Source of the DNA: Pseudonocardia sp.
GTDB lineage: Bacteria > Actinomycetota > Actinomycetes > Mycobacteriales > Pseudonocardiaceae
DNA: 32,733 bases
Assembly (NCBI GenBank): GCA_025465235.1
Contig: JAODNO010000358.1
Coordinates: forward strand, 1 to 32,733
Reading direction: 5' to 3'
Below the pieces are notes generated by a model that was not told where the DNA came from, searched no databases, and worked only from the letters and a program-made list of their open reading frames with translations. Positions 18,080-26,820 of the stretch are shown here, in pieces; within the stretch, counting starts at the first letter, position 1; every line of letters begins with the position of its first letter. A program made the position numbers and the translations under genes.

Positions 18080-18100
18080 GGTCCTGAGCCTCTCAGGACC
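18080..18100. other. Perfect 9-bp inverted repeat, hairpin or operator
   Basis: GGTCCTGAG-CCT-CTCAGGACC; located 60 bp beyond the stop of the PRTase-esterase gene and about 150 bp upstream of the hydrolase start. Confidence 0.75.
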
Positions 18101-18159
18101 AACGGCGGTGGCGTTCCCTGCGCTGCCGGACGCAAACGCGCTCCGCGGCCCAGCCGGCA

Positions 18160-20169
18160 TCAGACCGCGAAGGGGTAGGTCTCGGGCACCTCCCCGGTCT
18201 CCCACACGCCTGTGCGTTCGAGGGGTTCCAGCGCCCGCGTGTCGTCGATGTGGATCACTGCGTCGAACTGGTCGGCGAACCTGGCGCGGAAGTAGTGGCT
18301 CTGCCGCTCCGTCTCGGGGCGGTAGATGACGCCGATCGCCCGCTCCAGGCGGGCAGCGCGGAGCGTCTCCGCAGCTGGGGTGGCCCTCTCGAACGACAGC
18401 ATGAACTCCTTCTGTCCGACGTCGTGGAACAGCTCTTCGACGCTGCCAGGCAACGCCGGACGGACCCACTTGCGCTTCGCCTCACCGCCCCAGTCATCGG
18501 CTGCTGTGACGGTGCCGGTGTAGGTGGTGAAACCGATGCTGCGGGACTCGCGGCCGTAGCGCTCCCGCACGAGTTGCCCGACGTTCAGCTCCCCGCGCGC
18601 AGCCGACTCGGTTGCCCGAGCGTCTCCGAGGTGGGAGTTGTGCTCCCACACCACGATCTTCGCCGGTGTGCCACTCCGGCGGGACAGGTGGTTCTGCACC
18701 GCGTCGAGGGTCTCGACCATGTGGCGGTCACGCAGGTTCCATGACAGGACGCGGCCGCTGAACATGGAGCGGTAGTACTCCGCGCCGTTCTTGACGGTCC
18801 GCGCGTTCTGCTCCGCGTAGAACTGCTCGTCCTCCGCGAGCAGCCCGTCGCGTCGGGCGTACTCCATCCCGTGGCGTTGCAGGTCCTGGAGCTGCTCGAG
18901 CACCTCCCGCTCACAGGTCTCACCTGCCCCCATGGCGGCCGCCATGCCGTAGGTCTGCCCGTCGTCGGTGCCGTAGTGGTCGAAGCAGGCGTATCGCTCC
19001 CGTGCGCGCCTCGCCGCCGCCGGATCCACCCGGTCGAGGTAGGTGATGACCTCGTCGATCGAGCGGTGGAGGCTGTAGAGGTCGAGCCCGTAGAAGCCGA
19101 CCGCACGGCGTTCGTCGTCGATGCGGTCGTTGCGCTCTCGCAGCCAGCCGACGAAATCGAGGACGTCCGCGTTGCGCCACATCCAGGTGGGGAAACGCTG
19201 GAAGCCGCGTAGCGCCTCCTCGGCGTCCACGTCGTCACTGCGTCCGCGGACGTACCGGTTCACCCGGTAGGCGTCGGGCCAGTCCGCCTCGACGGCGACG
19301 GCGCAGAAACCCTTCTCCTCGATGAGCCGCCGGGTCATCGCCGCGCGCGCGGCGTAGAAGTCGTGGGTGCCGTGCGACGCCTCGCCGATCAACACCACCT
19401 GCGCGTCGCCGACCAGGTCGAACAACGCCTCGTCGGGCGGCACGCCCTCCTCGGTCGGGATCACGGAGGACCGGATCACGTCGGCGTCGCTCACGACCCG
19501 CTCAGCGGCGTACGCCGGGGTCGACGTCGCGGCGGCCCGCAGCAGCGAGCGGACCTCCTCATCGGTGGTCTGGTCGAAGTTCCAGTAGGAGGCGCCCACG
19601 GCATAGAACGGGGACGGCGTCGTTGCGCAGATGGCCTCGTCGACGTCGGCCGAGAGCTCCTGGCACGTCGACTCCGGCGCTGCAGGTACGGCCACGACGA
19701 TGCGGGAAGGGCGGTGGCGGCGTAGCGCCGCGATCGCGGCTCGCATGCTGGATCCGGTCGCGAGACCGTCGTCGACGAGAATGACCGCCTTGCCCTCGAG
19801 CTCGGGCATCGGGCGGCCGCCCCGGTACTCCTGCTCCCTCCGATGGAGCTCGCGGCCCTCCTGCTCGGCCACCCGCTGGACCACGTCCGCCGTGATACCC
19901 AGGCCACGGACGACGTCGTCGTTGACCACCACCACCCCGCCGCTGGCGATGGCGCCCATCGCCAGCTCCTCGCGTCCGGGGACCCCGAGCTTGCGGACGA
20001 CGAAGACGTCCAGGGGAGCTCCCAGTGCCTGAGCGACCTCGTAGGCCACCGGCACCCCACCGCGCGGTAGCCCGAGGACCACGACGTCATCGCGACCCCG
20101 GTAGTGCTCGAGCAGACGCGCCAACGTCCGCCCGGCATCCCGTCGGTCCCGGAACAACCGGTCCGGCAT
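18160..20169 (-). CDS. Fusion protein: phosphoribosyltransferase + erythromycin esterase-like domain
   Basis: N-term [46 protein letters not shown]...[14 protein letters not shown] (PRPP motif); C-term [52 protein letters not shown] ... [16 protein letters not shown] (EreA-like). Confidence 0.95.
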   Translation of the reverse strand: MPDRLFRDRRDAGRTLARLLEHYRGRDDVVVLGLPRGGVPVAYEVAQALGAPLDVFVVRKLGVPGREELAMGAIASGGVVVVNDDVVRGLGITADVVQRVAEQEGRELHRREQEYRGGRPMPELEGKAVILVDDGLATGSSMRAAIAALRRHRPSRIVVAVPAAPESTCQELSADVDEAICATTPSPFYAVGASYWNFDQTTDEEVRSLLRAAATSTPAYAAERVVSDADVIRSSVIPTEEGVPPDEALFDLVGDAQVVLIGEASHGTHDFYAARAAMTRRLIEEKGFCAVAVEADWPDAYRVNRYVRGRSDDVDAEEALRGFQRFPTWMWRNADVLDFVGWLRERNDRIDDERRAVGFYGLDLYSLHRSIDEVITYLDRVDPAAARRARERYACFDHYGTDDGQTYGMAAAMGAGETCEREVLEQLQDLQRHGMEYARRDGLLAEDEQFYAEQNARTVKNGAEYYRSMFSGRVLSWNLRDRHMVETLDAVQNHLSRRSGTPAKIVVWEHNSHLGDARATESAARGELNVGQLVRERYGRESRSIGFTTYTGTVTAADDWGGEAKRKWVRPALPGSVEELFHDVGQKEFMLSFERATPAAETLRAARLERAIGVIYRPETERQSHYFRARFADQFDAVIHIDDTRALEPLERTGVWETGEVPETYPFAV

Positions 20170-20202
20170 GATTCCTCCTGAGGATTGTCGTCTCGCTCGG
20201 CG

Positions 20203-21528
20203 TCAGACGATCCGATCCGCGTCGGCGAGCCGCACGGCGGTCTCGGAGACGAACCCGAACTGCACGAGTGGGCGCCCGGCCAGCGAATCGACGAGCCAGT
20301 CCAGGGCGACCCGTGACCGCCCGGCCGGCAGCGCCGCCAGGTGGTAGCCGCGGGTGATGGCCTTGGCGACGACACCGGTGACGGGCACATGGAACGGGTC
20401 GGCGACGGCCTGGGATCCGCCGAGGTCGACCACGAATCCCTTGTCCGCGTGCCGGTAGGGGCGCGCCTGCCCGTGTCCCAGCGACGCGGCGACGTTGATC
20501 CCGGCCAGCTCGCCCTGCCGCTGGGCATGTTGGGCGGTCATCGCAGTGATCTCCCCTGGTCGGCCCGGATCGGGCACGGCGGCCACGTCGCCCGCGGCGT
20601 AGATCTCGTCGTGGCCGGGCACCGTGAGGCACTCGTCGACGACGAGGCGACCTGCTCGGGTGGGCAGGCCCAGGGTCTCCACGAGTGGATCGGGGCGCAC
20701 GCCCACGCACCAGACGACCGTGCGGGTCGGGATCTCCGTGCCATCGCTGAGCAAGGCGCAGGTGGGGGTGATCTCGCTGACCGTGGTCCCCAGTCGCACG
20801 TCCACGCCCCGGCGCCGGAGAACCCGCTCCGCCGGCGCGGACAGGCGCGGGTTGAGCCCCGGCAGCACACGCGGAGCGAGATCGAGCAGCACCCACCGCA
20901 CCTCGTCGGGCCGCAGCCCCGGGAACTGGCGCAGCGCGTCGCGGGTGAGCAGTTGGCCCTGCCCGACGACCTCGGTCCCGGTGTACCCGGCGCCCACCAC
21001 GACGAAGGTGCTCCGGGCCGCCCGCTCGGCCGGATCGCTCGCCTGCTCGGCCAGCTCCAGCTGTCGCAGGATGTGATCGCGCAGGTAAACGGCCTCGGCG
21101 ATCGACTTGAAGCCCTTCGCATGATCGGCCACACCGGGGACCGACAGCAGCCGGGTGACCGAGCCACACGCGACCACCAACCGGTCCCACTGCAGCGTCC
21201 GGCGGCGCCGCTCGATGTCGAGGACGGAGCAGGTGCGCGCCGCAAGGTCGATCTCGGCGGTGTTCCCGAGCACGACCCGCGTTCGTGGTAGCCGGGCTCG
21301 AAGCGGTACGGCGACGTGGCGCGGCTCCAGGATCGCGGCGGCGACTTCGGGAAGCAACGGAACGTAGAGCATGAAGTCCGCCGGATTCACCGCGACCAGA
21401 TCCGCCGCCCCCGGCGGCAGTCGCTTCTCCAACGTGCGCAGGCAGTGGAAACCCGCGAAACCCGCGCCCACGACCACAACCTGCGGGCGCCCTCCCGCGG
21501 TCTCGGCCGCCGGCCGTCGTGAGTCCAC
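20203..21528 (-). CDS. NAD(P)/FAD-dependent oxidoreductase, NDH-2-like
   Basis: VVVVGAGFAGFHCLRTLEKRLP, FVVVGAGYTGTEVVGQ, YAAGDVAAVPDP; start uncertain: GTG at 21528 (used) or TTG at 21651 that would overlap the upstream ORF stop. Confidence 0.92.
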   Translation of the reverse strand: MDSRRPAAETAGGRPQVVVVGAGFAGFHCLRTLEKRLPPGAADLVAVNPADFMLYVPLLPEVAAAILEPRHVAVPLRARLPRTRVVLGNTAEIDLAARTCSVLDIERRRRTLQWDRLVVACGSVTRLLSVPGVADHAKGFKSIAEAVYLRDHILRQLELAEQASDPAERAARSTFVVVGAGYTGTEVVGQGQLLTRDALRQFPGLRPDEVRWVLLDLAPRVLPGLNPRLSAPAERVLRRRGVDVRLGTTVSEITPTCALLSDGTEIPTRTVVWCVGVRPDPLVETLGLPTRAGRLVVDECLTVPGHDEIYAAGDVAAVPDPGRPGEITAMTAQHAQRQGELAGINVAASLGHGQARPYRHADKGFVVDLGGSQAVADPFHVPVTGVVAKAITRGYHLAALPAGRSRVALDWLVDSLAGRPLVQFGFVSETAVRLADADRIV

Positions 21529-21647
21529 CCGGGCCAGGGTCGTCGCATGCCGCCTGCGGGACCTCGGCCCCGCAGGCTCAGCGGTGTCCGTCCACCCTGC
21601 ACTCACGGACGCATGCGCTCCGCTGCCCCGGCGATGACCCCGGCCCG

Positions 21648-22247
21648 TCAACCAGCCTCCCGGGACTCCTCGATCTCGCGCCGGAGCTGGCCCAGCTGCT
21701 CTTCCAGCCCCCGCAGCTCCGGATCGAGCTCCACGGCACGCGGCAGCAGCTCACGCAGCGCGTCGATCGTCGCGAGTGAGAGCGCCACGGCGTCGTCAGG
21801 CCGGTCGTCACCGAGCAGGCCCTCGATCTGCTGCGCGAGGGAAGCCAGCGTTCCCGAGTCGGTGTCGGGCACGAGGTATCCCTCGAGGCCCGGCGGGGAG
21901 GGCGTGCGCTCACGCAGCTCGCGCAAGGCGGTGACCACCGCACGCGAGCCGCTGATCTGGTCGAGCAGCCCGACAAGGCGGAAGGTGCGCGCCACGACCC
22001 GGGACCGGCCCGGGTGCTCGTCGAGCCACCGGAGCAGGGCGTCCTCTCCTCCGAGGTGCCGCGCGAGCCGGGTCAGCTGTGCGGCGATGTCGATCGGCAG
22101 CGTGGCATGCCACGGCAGCACGGTGGACACCTGCTCGGCGAGGCCCGCGTCGGCCTGCCGGTCGGCCTCGCCGCGGACGACGGCGTCGACCAGCTCGAGG
22201 TCGAGCCGGAAGACCGAGGTCGGACCCTCCGGCTCCGGATCCGTCAC
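21648..22247 (-). CDS. Hypothetical protein, helical/coiled-coil C-terminus
   Basis: GTG start overlaps hdeD stop (GTGA); ...LDLELVDAVVRGEADRQADAGLAEQVSTVLPWHATLPIDIAAQLTRLARHLGGEDALLRWLDEHPGRSRVVARTFRL...LRGLEEQLGQLRREIEESREAG. Confidence 0.8.
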   Translation of the reverse strand: MTDPEPEGPTSVFRLDLELVDAVVRGEADRQADAGLAEQVSTVLPWHATLPIDIAAQLTRLARHLGGEDALLRWLDEHPGRSRVVARTFRLVGLLDQISGSRAVVTALRELRERTPSPPGLEGYLVPDTDSGTLASLAQQIEGLLGDDRPDDAVALSLATIDALRELLPRAVELDPELRGLEEQLGQLRREIEESREAG

Positions 22248-22828
22248 GGAACCGGCGAGCGGAGCGACACCGCGAGGGCACCGAGTGCCGCGCCGTACAC
22301 AACTGCGAACACCCCGAGCAGCACGGCCAGCCCGATCGCGCCTGCTGCCGGCCAGACCAGGATGACGATCCCCGCGATCACGGAGAGAACACCGGCCAGC
22401 GCGAGCAGCCAGATGCGACCGCCGACCTCCCGGAGCCGGAACGCCGTGGCGATCTGTGCCGCCCCCGCAACCACCGCCCAGATGCCCACGAGGATGGCGA
22501 GGACGAGTGCGGTGATGCCCGGCCAGATGAGCGCCAGCACACCGGCCACGACGCTCGCGAGGCCACCGAGAAGGCCCAGCCACCAGCGGGACCGATCGCG
22601 GTTGCGGACCGCGTCGATCACGCTCGCCACGCCTTCGAGAATCGCGTAGATGCCGAACGCGATGGCCAGGGCCAACACCGTCAGGCCGGGCCAGAACAGC
22701 GCGACGAGGCCGAACGCCACCGCCAGCACGGCGCGAACGACGATCACCGTGCGTACGGTGCTGAGCCCCAGCACCAACGGGTCGGTCGCCGGGTCGTCGA
22801 GCAGTGGGGATGAGCGCTTCGTGTCCAT
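22244..22828 (-). CDS. hdeD: HdeD family (DUF308) acid-resistance membrane protein
   Basis: Repeated two-helix units VRAVLAVAFGLVALFWPGLTVLALAIAFGIYAILEGV..., GLASVVAGVLALIWPGITALVLAILVGIWAVVAGAAQI. Confidence 0.92.
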   Translation of the reverse strand: MDTKRSSPLLDDPATDPLVLGLSTVRTVIVVRAVLAVAFGLVALFWPGLTVLALAIAFGIYAILEGVASVIDAVRNRDRSRWWLGLLGGLASVVAGVLALIWPGITALVLAILVGIWAVVAGAAQIATAFRLREVGGRIWLLALAGVLSVIAGIVILVWPAAGAIGLAVLLGVFAVVYGAALGALAVSLRSPVP

Positions 22829-23045
22829 GACGCACCTCCTGTGGTTAGTGGGTTGGCTCGGCCGGACCCGGGAGCCCCCCGAGCGGATCGTGCGTCAGCA
22901 GGCACGTCCGCGCATGGGCCTGGGAGCGCTACGTACGGTTCCCGGACTGCGCCCGCTGGGACGTGCCGAGAGCGTGCACCCCTTCCTGTACGCCCTCACC
23001 GGTTGGACACTGGGTCGGGTTGCGCCAACCAGGAGGAGGGGCGCC

Positions 23046-23903
23046 ATGGACATCAAGCTCCGGTCGGGTACACCGCAAGACGCAGAAATCTGCGGAAACA
23101 TCTGTTTCGAAGCCTTTGGCGCAATTGCCGGAGAGCACTCGTTCCCGGCCGACATCCCCGCCCCCGAGGTCGGGGTCGGGCTGGTCTCGATGCTGCTCAG
23201 CCACCCGGGCTTCTACTCGGTGATCGCCGAGGTGAACGGCAAAGTCGTCGGCAGCAACTTCCTGGATGAACGCTCGACGATCGCCGGTGTCGGCCCGATC
23301 ACGGTCGACCCCGCCGTCCAGGACCACGGGATAGGCCGAGCCCTCATGCACGACGTGATCGCGCGCGCTGCCGACCGCGGGAACCCGGGTATCCGTCTAC
23401 TGCAGTCCGCCTACCACAATCGCTCGCTCTCGTTGTACGCCAACCTCGGCTTCCAGGTCCGTGACTTGCTGGCCTGCATGGAAGGCACGCCCCCGAAGGG
23501 CGAGATCGCCGGCTACCGGGTCCGGCGTGCAACCACCGCGGACACCAGCGCGTGCGCCACCGTATGCCGCCGCGTCCACGGGCACGACCGGACCGGTGAG
23601 GTGAACGACGCGGTCGCGCAGGGCACTGCGCTGGTGACCGAGCACGACGGACGAATCAGCGGCTATGCCACCGACCTGTCGTTCTTCTCCCACGCCGTGG
23701 GGGAGACCAACGAGGACCTCAAGGCCCTGATCATGGCTGCCGATGCCTTCGCGGGTCCCGGCATCCTGGTACCCACCACCAACGCCGAGTTGTTCCAGTG
23801 GTGCCTGGAACGGGACCTTCGCGTGGTGCAGTTGATGACCTTGATGACCGTCGGTCTCTATACCTCACCACAGGGTGCCTACATGCCAAGCGTCCTCTAC
23901 TGA
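23046..23903 (+). CDS. GNAT family N-acetyltransferase (tandem GNAT-like)
   Basis: IKLRSGTPQDAEICGNICFEAF...SNFLDERSTIAGVGPITVDPAVQDHGIGRALMHDVIARAADRG...LYANLGFQV; AGGAGG RBS before ATG. Confidence 0.92.
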   Translation: MDIKLRSGTPQDAEICGNICFEAFGAIAGEHSFPADIPAPEVGVGLVSMLLSHPGFYSVIAEVNGKVVGSNFLDERSTIAGVGPITVDPAVQDHGIGRALMHDVIARAADRGNPGIRLLQSAYHNRSLSLYANLGFQVRDLLACMEGTPPKGEIAGYRVRRATTADTSACATVCRRVHGHDRTGEVNDAVAQGTALVTEHDGRISGYATDLSFFSHAVGETNEDLKALIMAADAFAGPGILVPTTNAELFQWCLERDLRVVQLMTLMTVGLYTSPQGAYMPSVLY

Positions 23904-23917
23904 CCGCAATACATACT

Positions 23918-23938
23918 GCGGCGGCAGTACTCCGCCGC
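23918..23938 (+). terminator. Candidate terminator/hairpin downstream of the GNAT gene
   Basis: GCGGCGG-CAGTACT-CCGCCGC, 14 nt after the stop codon; no U-tract, so the type is uncertain. Confidence 0.5.
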
Positions 23939-24027
23939 TGGGCGCCCGGTGAGCCGTCACCCCGAAGAAGCTGGTGGCCAAGGTCGATCAGCCGCGAGGT
24001 GGCCGCTCAGGTCGGAAAGCGGTGCAT

Positions 24028-24915
24028 TCACGGCATGTCCGCCGGACGGGTCGGCCACGCGGGCACGACGTCGAGATAGTCGCCGACCCGGCTGGGGAAC
24101 TTCGGCGGGCGCTTCTCCAGGAACGACGTGACGCCTTCCACGGCGTCCGGTCCCTGACCGAGCCGGAAGATCGCCTTCGAGTCGACGCGGTGCGCCTCCC
24201 ACGGCGTCGACGCCCCCAGCATCGACCACAGCATCTGCCGCGACAGCGCCACCGACACCGCCGAGGTGTTCTGCACGATCTCAGCAGCGATCGACCGGGC
24301 CGTCGGCAGCAGCTCGGCGTCGGGCAGCACCCGCGAGACCAGCCCTCCGGCCAGCGCCTCGGCCGCCGGGAACACCCGGCCGGTGGCCACCCACTCCATC
24401 GCCTTCGAGATCCCGACCACCCGCGGCAGGAACCAGCTCGACGCGGCTTCGGGCACCAACCCGCGGCGGGCGAATACGAACCCGAACCTCGCCGACTCCG
24501 CAGCCAGCCGGATGTCGGCCGGCAGCGTCATCGTGGCGCCCACCCCGACCGCCGGGCCGTTGATCGCCACGATCACCGGCTTGCGCGACGCGGCGATACG
24601 CAGCGACACGTACCCGCCGCCGTCGCGGGGCACCCCGTCGACCGTCTCGAAGTCGGCCCGCTCGGCCGCCCTGGTCTCGTCGGTGGCGTCGAACGTGCTC
24701 CCCCCGCGGCCCAGGTCGGCGCCCGCACAGAAGCCGCGCCCCGCGCCCGTGACGAGCACGACGCGGACCTCGTCGTCGGCGTCGGTCGCGTCGAACGCCG
24801 CGACGAGCTCGCGGGCCATCGTCGTGGTGAACGCGTTGAGCCGATCGGGCCGGTTCAACGTGATCGTGGCGACGCCGTCGGCCACATCCAGCAGGATCTC
24901 GCTGTACTCCGTCAT
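24028..24915 (-). CDS. Enoyl-CoA hydratase/isomerase (crotonase) family
   Basis: VATITLNRPDRLNAFTTTM...VLVTGAGRGFCAGADL...AINGPAVGVGATMTLPADIRLAAESARFGFVFARRGLVPEAASSWFLP; ATG overlaps upstream crotonase stop. Confidence 0.95.
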   Translation of the reverse strand: MTEYSEILLDVADGVATITLNRPDRLNAFTTTMARELVAAFDATDADDEVRVVLVTGAGRGFCAGADLGRGGSTFDATDETRAAERADFETVDGVPRDGGGYVSLRIAASRKPVIVAINGPAVGVGATMTLPADIRLAAESARFGFVFARRGLVPEAASSWFLPRVVGISKAMEWVATGRVFPAAEALAGGLVSRVLPDAELLPTARSIAAEIVQNTSAVSVALSRQMLWSMLGASTPWEAHRVDSKAIFRLGQGPDAVEGVTSFLEKRPPKFPSRVGDYLDVVPAWPTRPADMP

Positions 24916-25697
24916 CGGACCGACCACTCCCCGGTGAACACCGGATCGGTCCTCGCCCTGAAGGCCTCGAAGGCCGCCGGCGCGTCCGCGGTGGCGAAGT
25001 TGATCGTCTGGGTGCGCGCCTCACTGGCCAGCGCGTCGCGCATCGAGCGGTCGGCGCCCTCGTTCAGCAGCGCCTTGGACTGCGCGATCGCCACCGGCGG
25101 GCCGGCGGCCAGCCGCTTGCCGAGATCGGTCACGAACGCGTCGATCTCCTCCGGCTCCACCACCCAGGTGACCAGGCCCAGCCGGTGCGCCTCCGCAGCA
25201 TCGATCATCTCGGCGAGCAACGCGAGCCGCTTCGCCTGCTGCAACCCGACCAGCTTGGGCAGCAACCACGAGCCGCCGAAGTCGAGGGAGAGCCCGCGCC
25301 TGGCGAAGATCTGCGAGAACCGCGCACCGGGTGAGCAGACCACGAGGTCGCAGCCCAGCGCGAGGTTCCAGCCTGCACCGACCGCGACCCCGTCGACCTT
25401 CGCGACCGACGGGACCGGCAGCTCGTGCAGCAAGAGGGCCACCTCGTTGATCCCGCGCATCCGGGCCAGCGGGTGCCCCGCGTCGACCCCGCCCGAGAGG
25501 TCCGCCCCGGAGCAGAAGTCGCCACCCGCCCCGGTGATCACGATCGCCCGCACCTCGGGGTCGTTGCCCGCGGCGGCGAGGCTGTCCCGCAGCGCCGCCC
25601 ACAGCTCGGCGTTGATCGCGTTCTTGCGCCCGGGCCGGTTCAGCGTGAGGGTCAGCACGCCGCCGTCGCGGCTGGTGAGCAGGACGACGTCGCCCAT
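24912..25697 (-). CDS. Enoyl-CoA hydratase/isomerase (crotonase) family
   Basis: VLTLTLNRPGRKNAINAELWAAL...IVITGAGGDFCSGADLSGG...VDGVAVGAGWNLALGCDLVV; GGAGGAG RBS. Confidence 0.95.
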   Translation of the reverse strand: MGDVVLLTSRDGGVLTLTLNRPGRKNAINAELWAALRDSLAAAGNDPEVRAIVITGAGGDFCSGADLSGGVDAGHPLARMRGINEVALLLHELPVPSVAKVDGVAVGAGWNLALGCDLVVCSPGARFSQIFARRGLSLDFGGSWLLPKLVGLQQAKRLALLAEMIDAAEAHRLGLVTWVVEPEEIDAFVTDLGKRLAAGPPVAIAQSKALLNEGADRSMRDALASEARTQTINFATADAPAAFEAFRARTDPVFTGEWSVR

Positions 25698-25710
25698 CCG
25701 ATCTCCTCCC

Positions 25711-26820
25711 TCAGACCCCGAGCCGGTCGGCCAGCCGCGTGCGGTGCAGCGCCGGGCCCCCGAACAACAGCTCGGAGCTCTTGGCCCGCTTGTAGTAGAG
25801 GTGCGCGTCGTGCTCCCAGGTGTAGCCGACCCCTCCGTGGTACTGCACCGTGCCCGTGGCCGCCGCGAAGTAGGCGGGACCGATGTAGGTCTGGGCGAGT
25901 GCTGCCGCCAGGGGTAGCTCGGCGCGGTCGTGGTCGGCGACCCACGCCGCGTAGCGCAGCACCGAGACCGCGTGCTCCCATGCGCTGTACATGTCGGCGC
26001 AGCCGTGCTTCACGGCCTGGTAGGAGCCGATGAGCCGGCCGAACTGCACCCGGACCTTCGCGTAGTCGACGGTGAGCTCCATCGCCCGCTGCAGCCCGCC
26101 GACCTGCTCCGCGGCCAGCGCGACGGCGGCGAGGTCGGCCACCAGGTCGAGCGCCGCCGCCGGGTCGGCGGAGGCCAGGGCGCGCGCCGGGGTGGCGTCG
26201 AACGTGAGGCGGGCGAGCCGCCGGGTGGGGTCGAGGCCGGTCAGGGCCCTGCGGGTGAGGCCGGAAGCATCGGCATCGACGGCGAACCAGCCCGGACCGT
26301 CGGGCGTGCGTGCGTAGACGAGCACCAGGTCGGCGGTGTCGCCGGTGAGCACGAGCGTCTTCGTGCCGGCGAGCTCCCAGCTGCCTCGGCGCGCGGTGGC
26401 GGTGGTGGCACCACCTTGGCGATCCCACCCGGCGCCGCCTTCGGCGACCGCGACCGTGCCCACGAGCTCCCCCGTCGCCAGCCTCGGCAGCAGCTCCGTG
26501 CGGGCGGCGTCGTCATCGAGCGCGAGCAGGGCGTCGGTGGCGAGCACGGCCGACGCGAGGAACGGCGACGGCGTGAGCACCCGGCCCAGCTCCTCCAGCA
26601 CGACGGCCCGCTCGACCTGCCCTGCCCCCGCGCCGCCCAGCTCGTCCGGCACGACCAGCCCGAGCACCCCCAGCCCGGCCATCTGGTTCCATACCCTCGC
26701 GTCGTAACCGCGGTCCGACGCCATCGCCTCGCGCACCTTCGCCGAGGGCGACCGGTCGGCAAGGAACTTGCGGACGGTGGAGCGCAGCTCCTGCTGCTCC
26801 GGCTCGAGGACGAGCTTCAC
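25711..26820 (-). CDS. Acyl-CoA dehydrogenase family protein (FadE-like)
   Basis: MKLVLEPEQQELRSTVRKFLADRSPSAKVREAMASDRGYDARVWNQMAGLGVLGLVVPDELGGAGAGQVERAVVLEELGR...VQYHGGVGYTWEHDAHLYYKRAK. Confidence 0.95.
   Translation of the reverse strand: MKLVLEPEQQELRSTVRKFLADRSPSAKVREAMASDRGYDARVWNQMAGLGVLGLVVPDELGGAGAGQVERAVVLEELGRVLTPSPFLASAVLATDALLALDDDAARTELLPRLATGELVGTVAVAEGGAGWDRQGGATTATARRGSWELAGTKTLVLTGDTADLVLVYARTPDGPGWFAVDADASGLTRRALTGLDPTRRLARLTFDATPARALASADPAAALDLVADLAAVALAAEQVGGLQRAMELTVDYAKVRVQFGRLIGSYQAVKHGCADMYSAWEHAVSVLRYAAWVADHDRAELPLAAALAQTYIGPAYFAAATGTVQYHGGVGYTWEHDAHLYYKRAKSSELLFGGPALHRTRLADRLGV

Noticed and set aside
18160-20169. Calling the EreA-like gene a macrolide resistance determinant
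   Set aside because: The PRTase fusion and stress context argue against a dedicated antibiotic resistance function; no evidence for it in sequence.
23974-25917. 647-aa plus-strand ORF antisense to the crotonases
   Set aside because: Mirror ORF; both crotonases on the minus strand have full motifs and RBSs.
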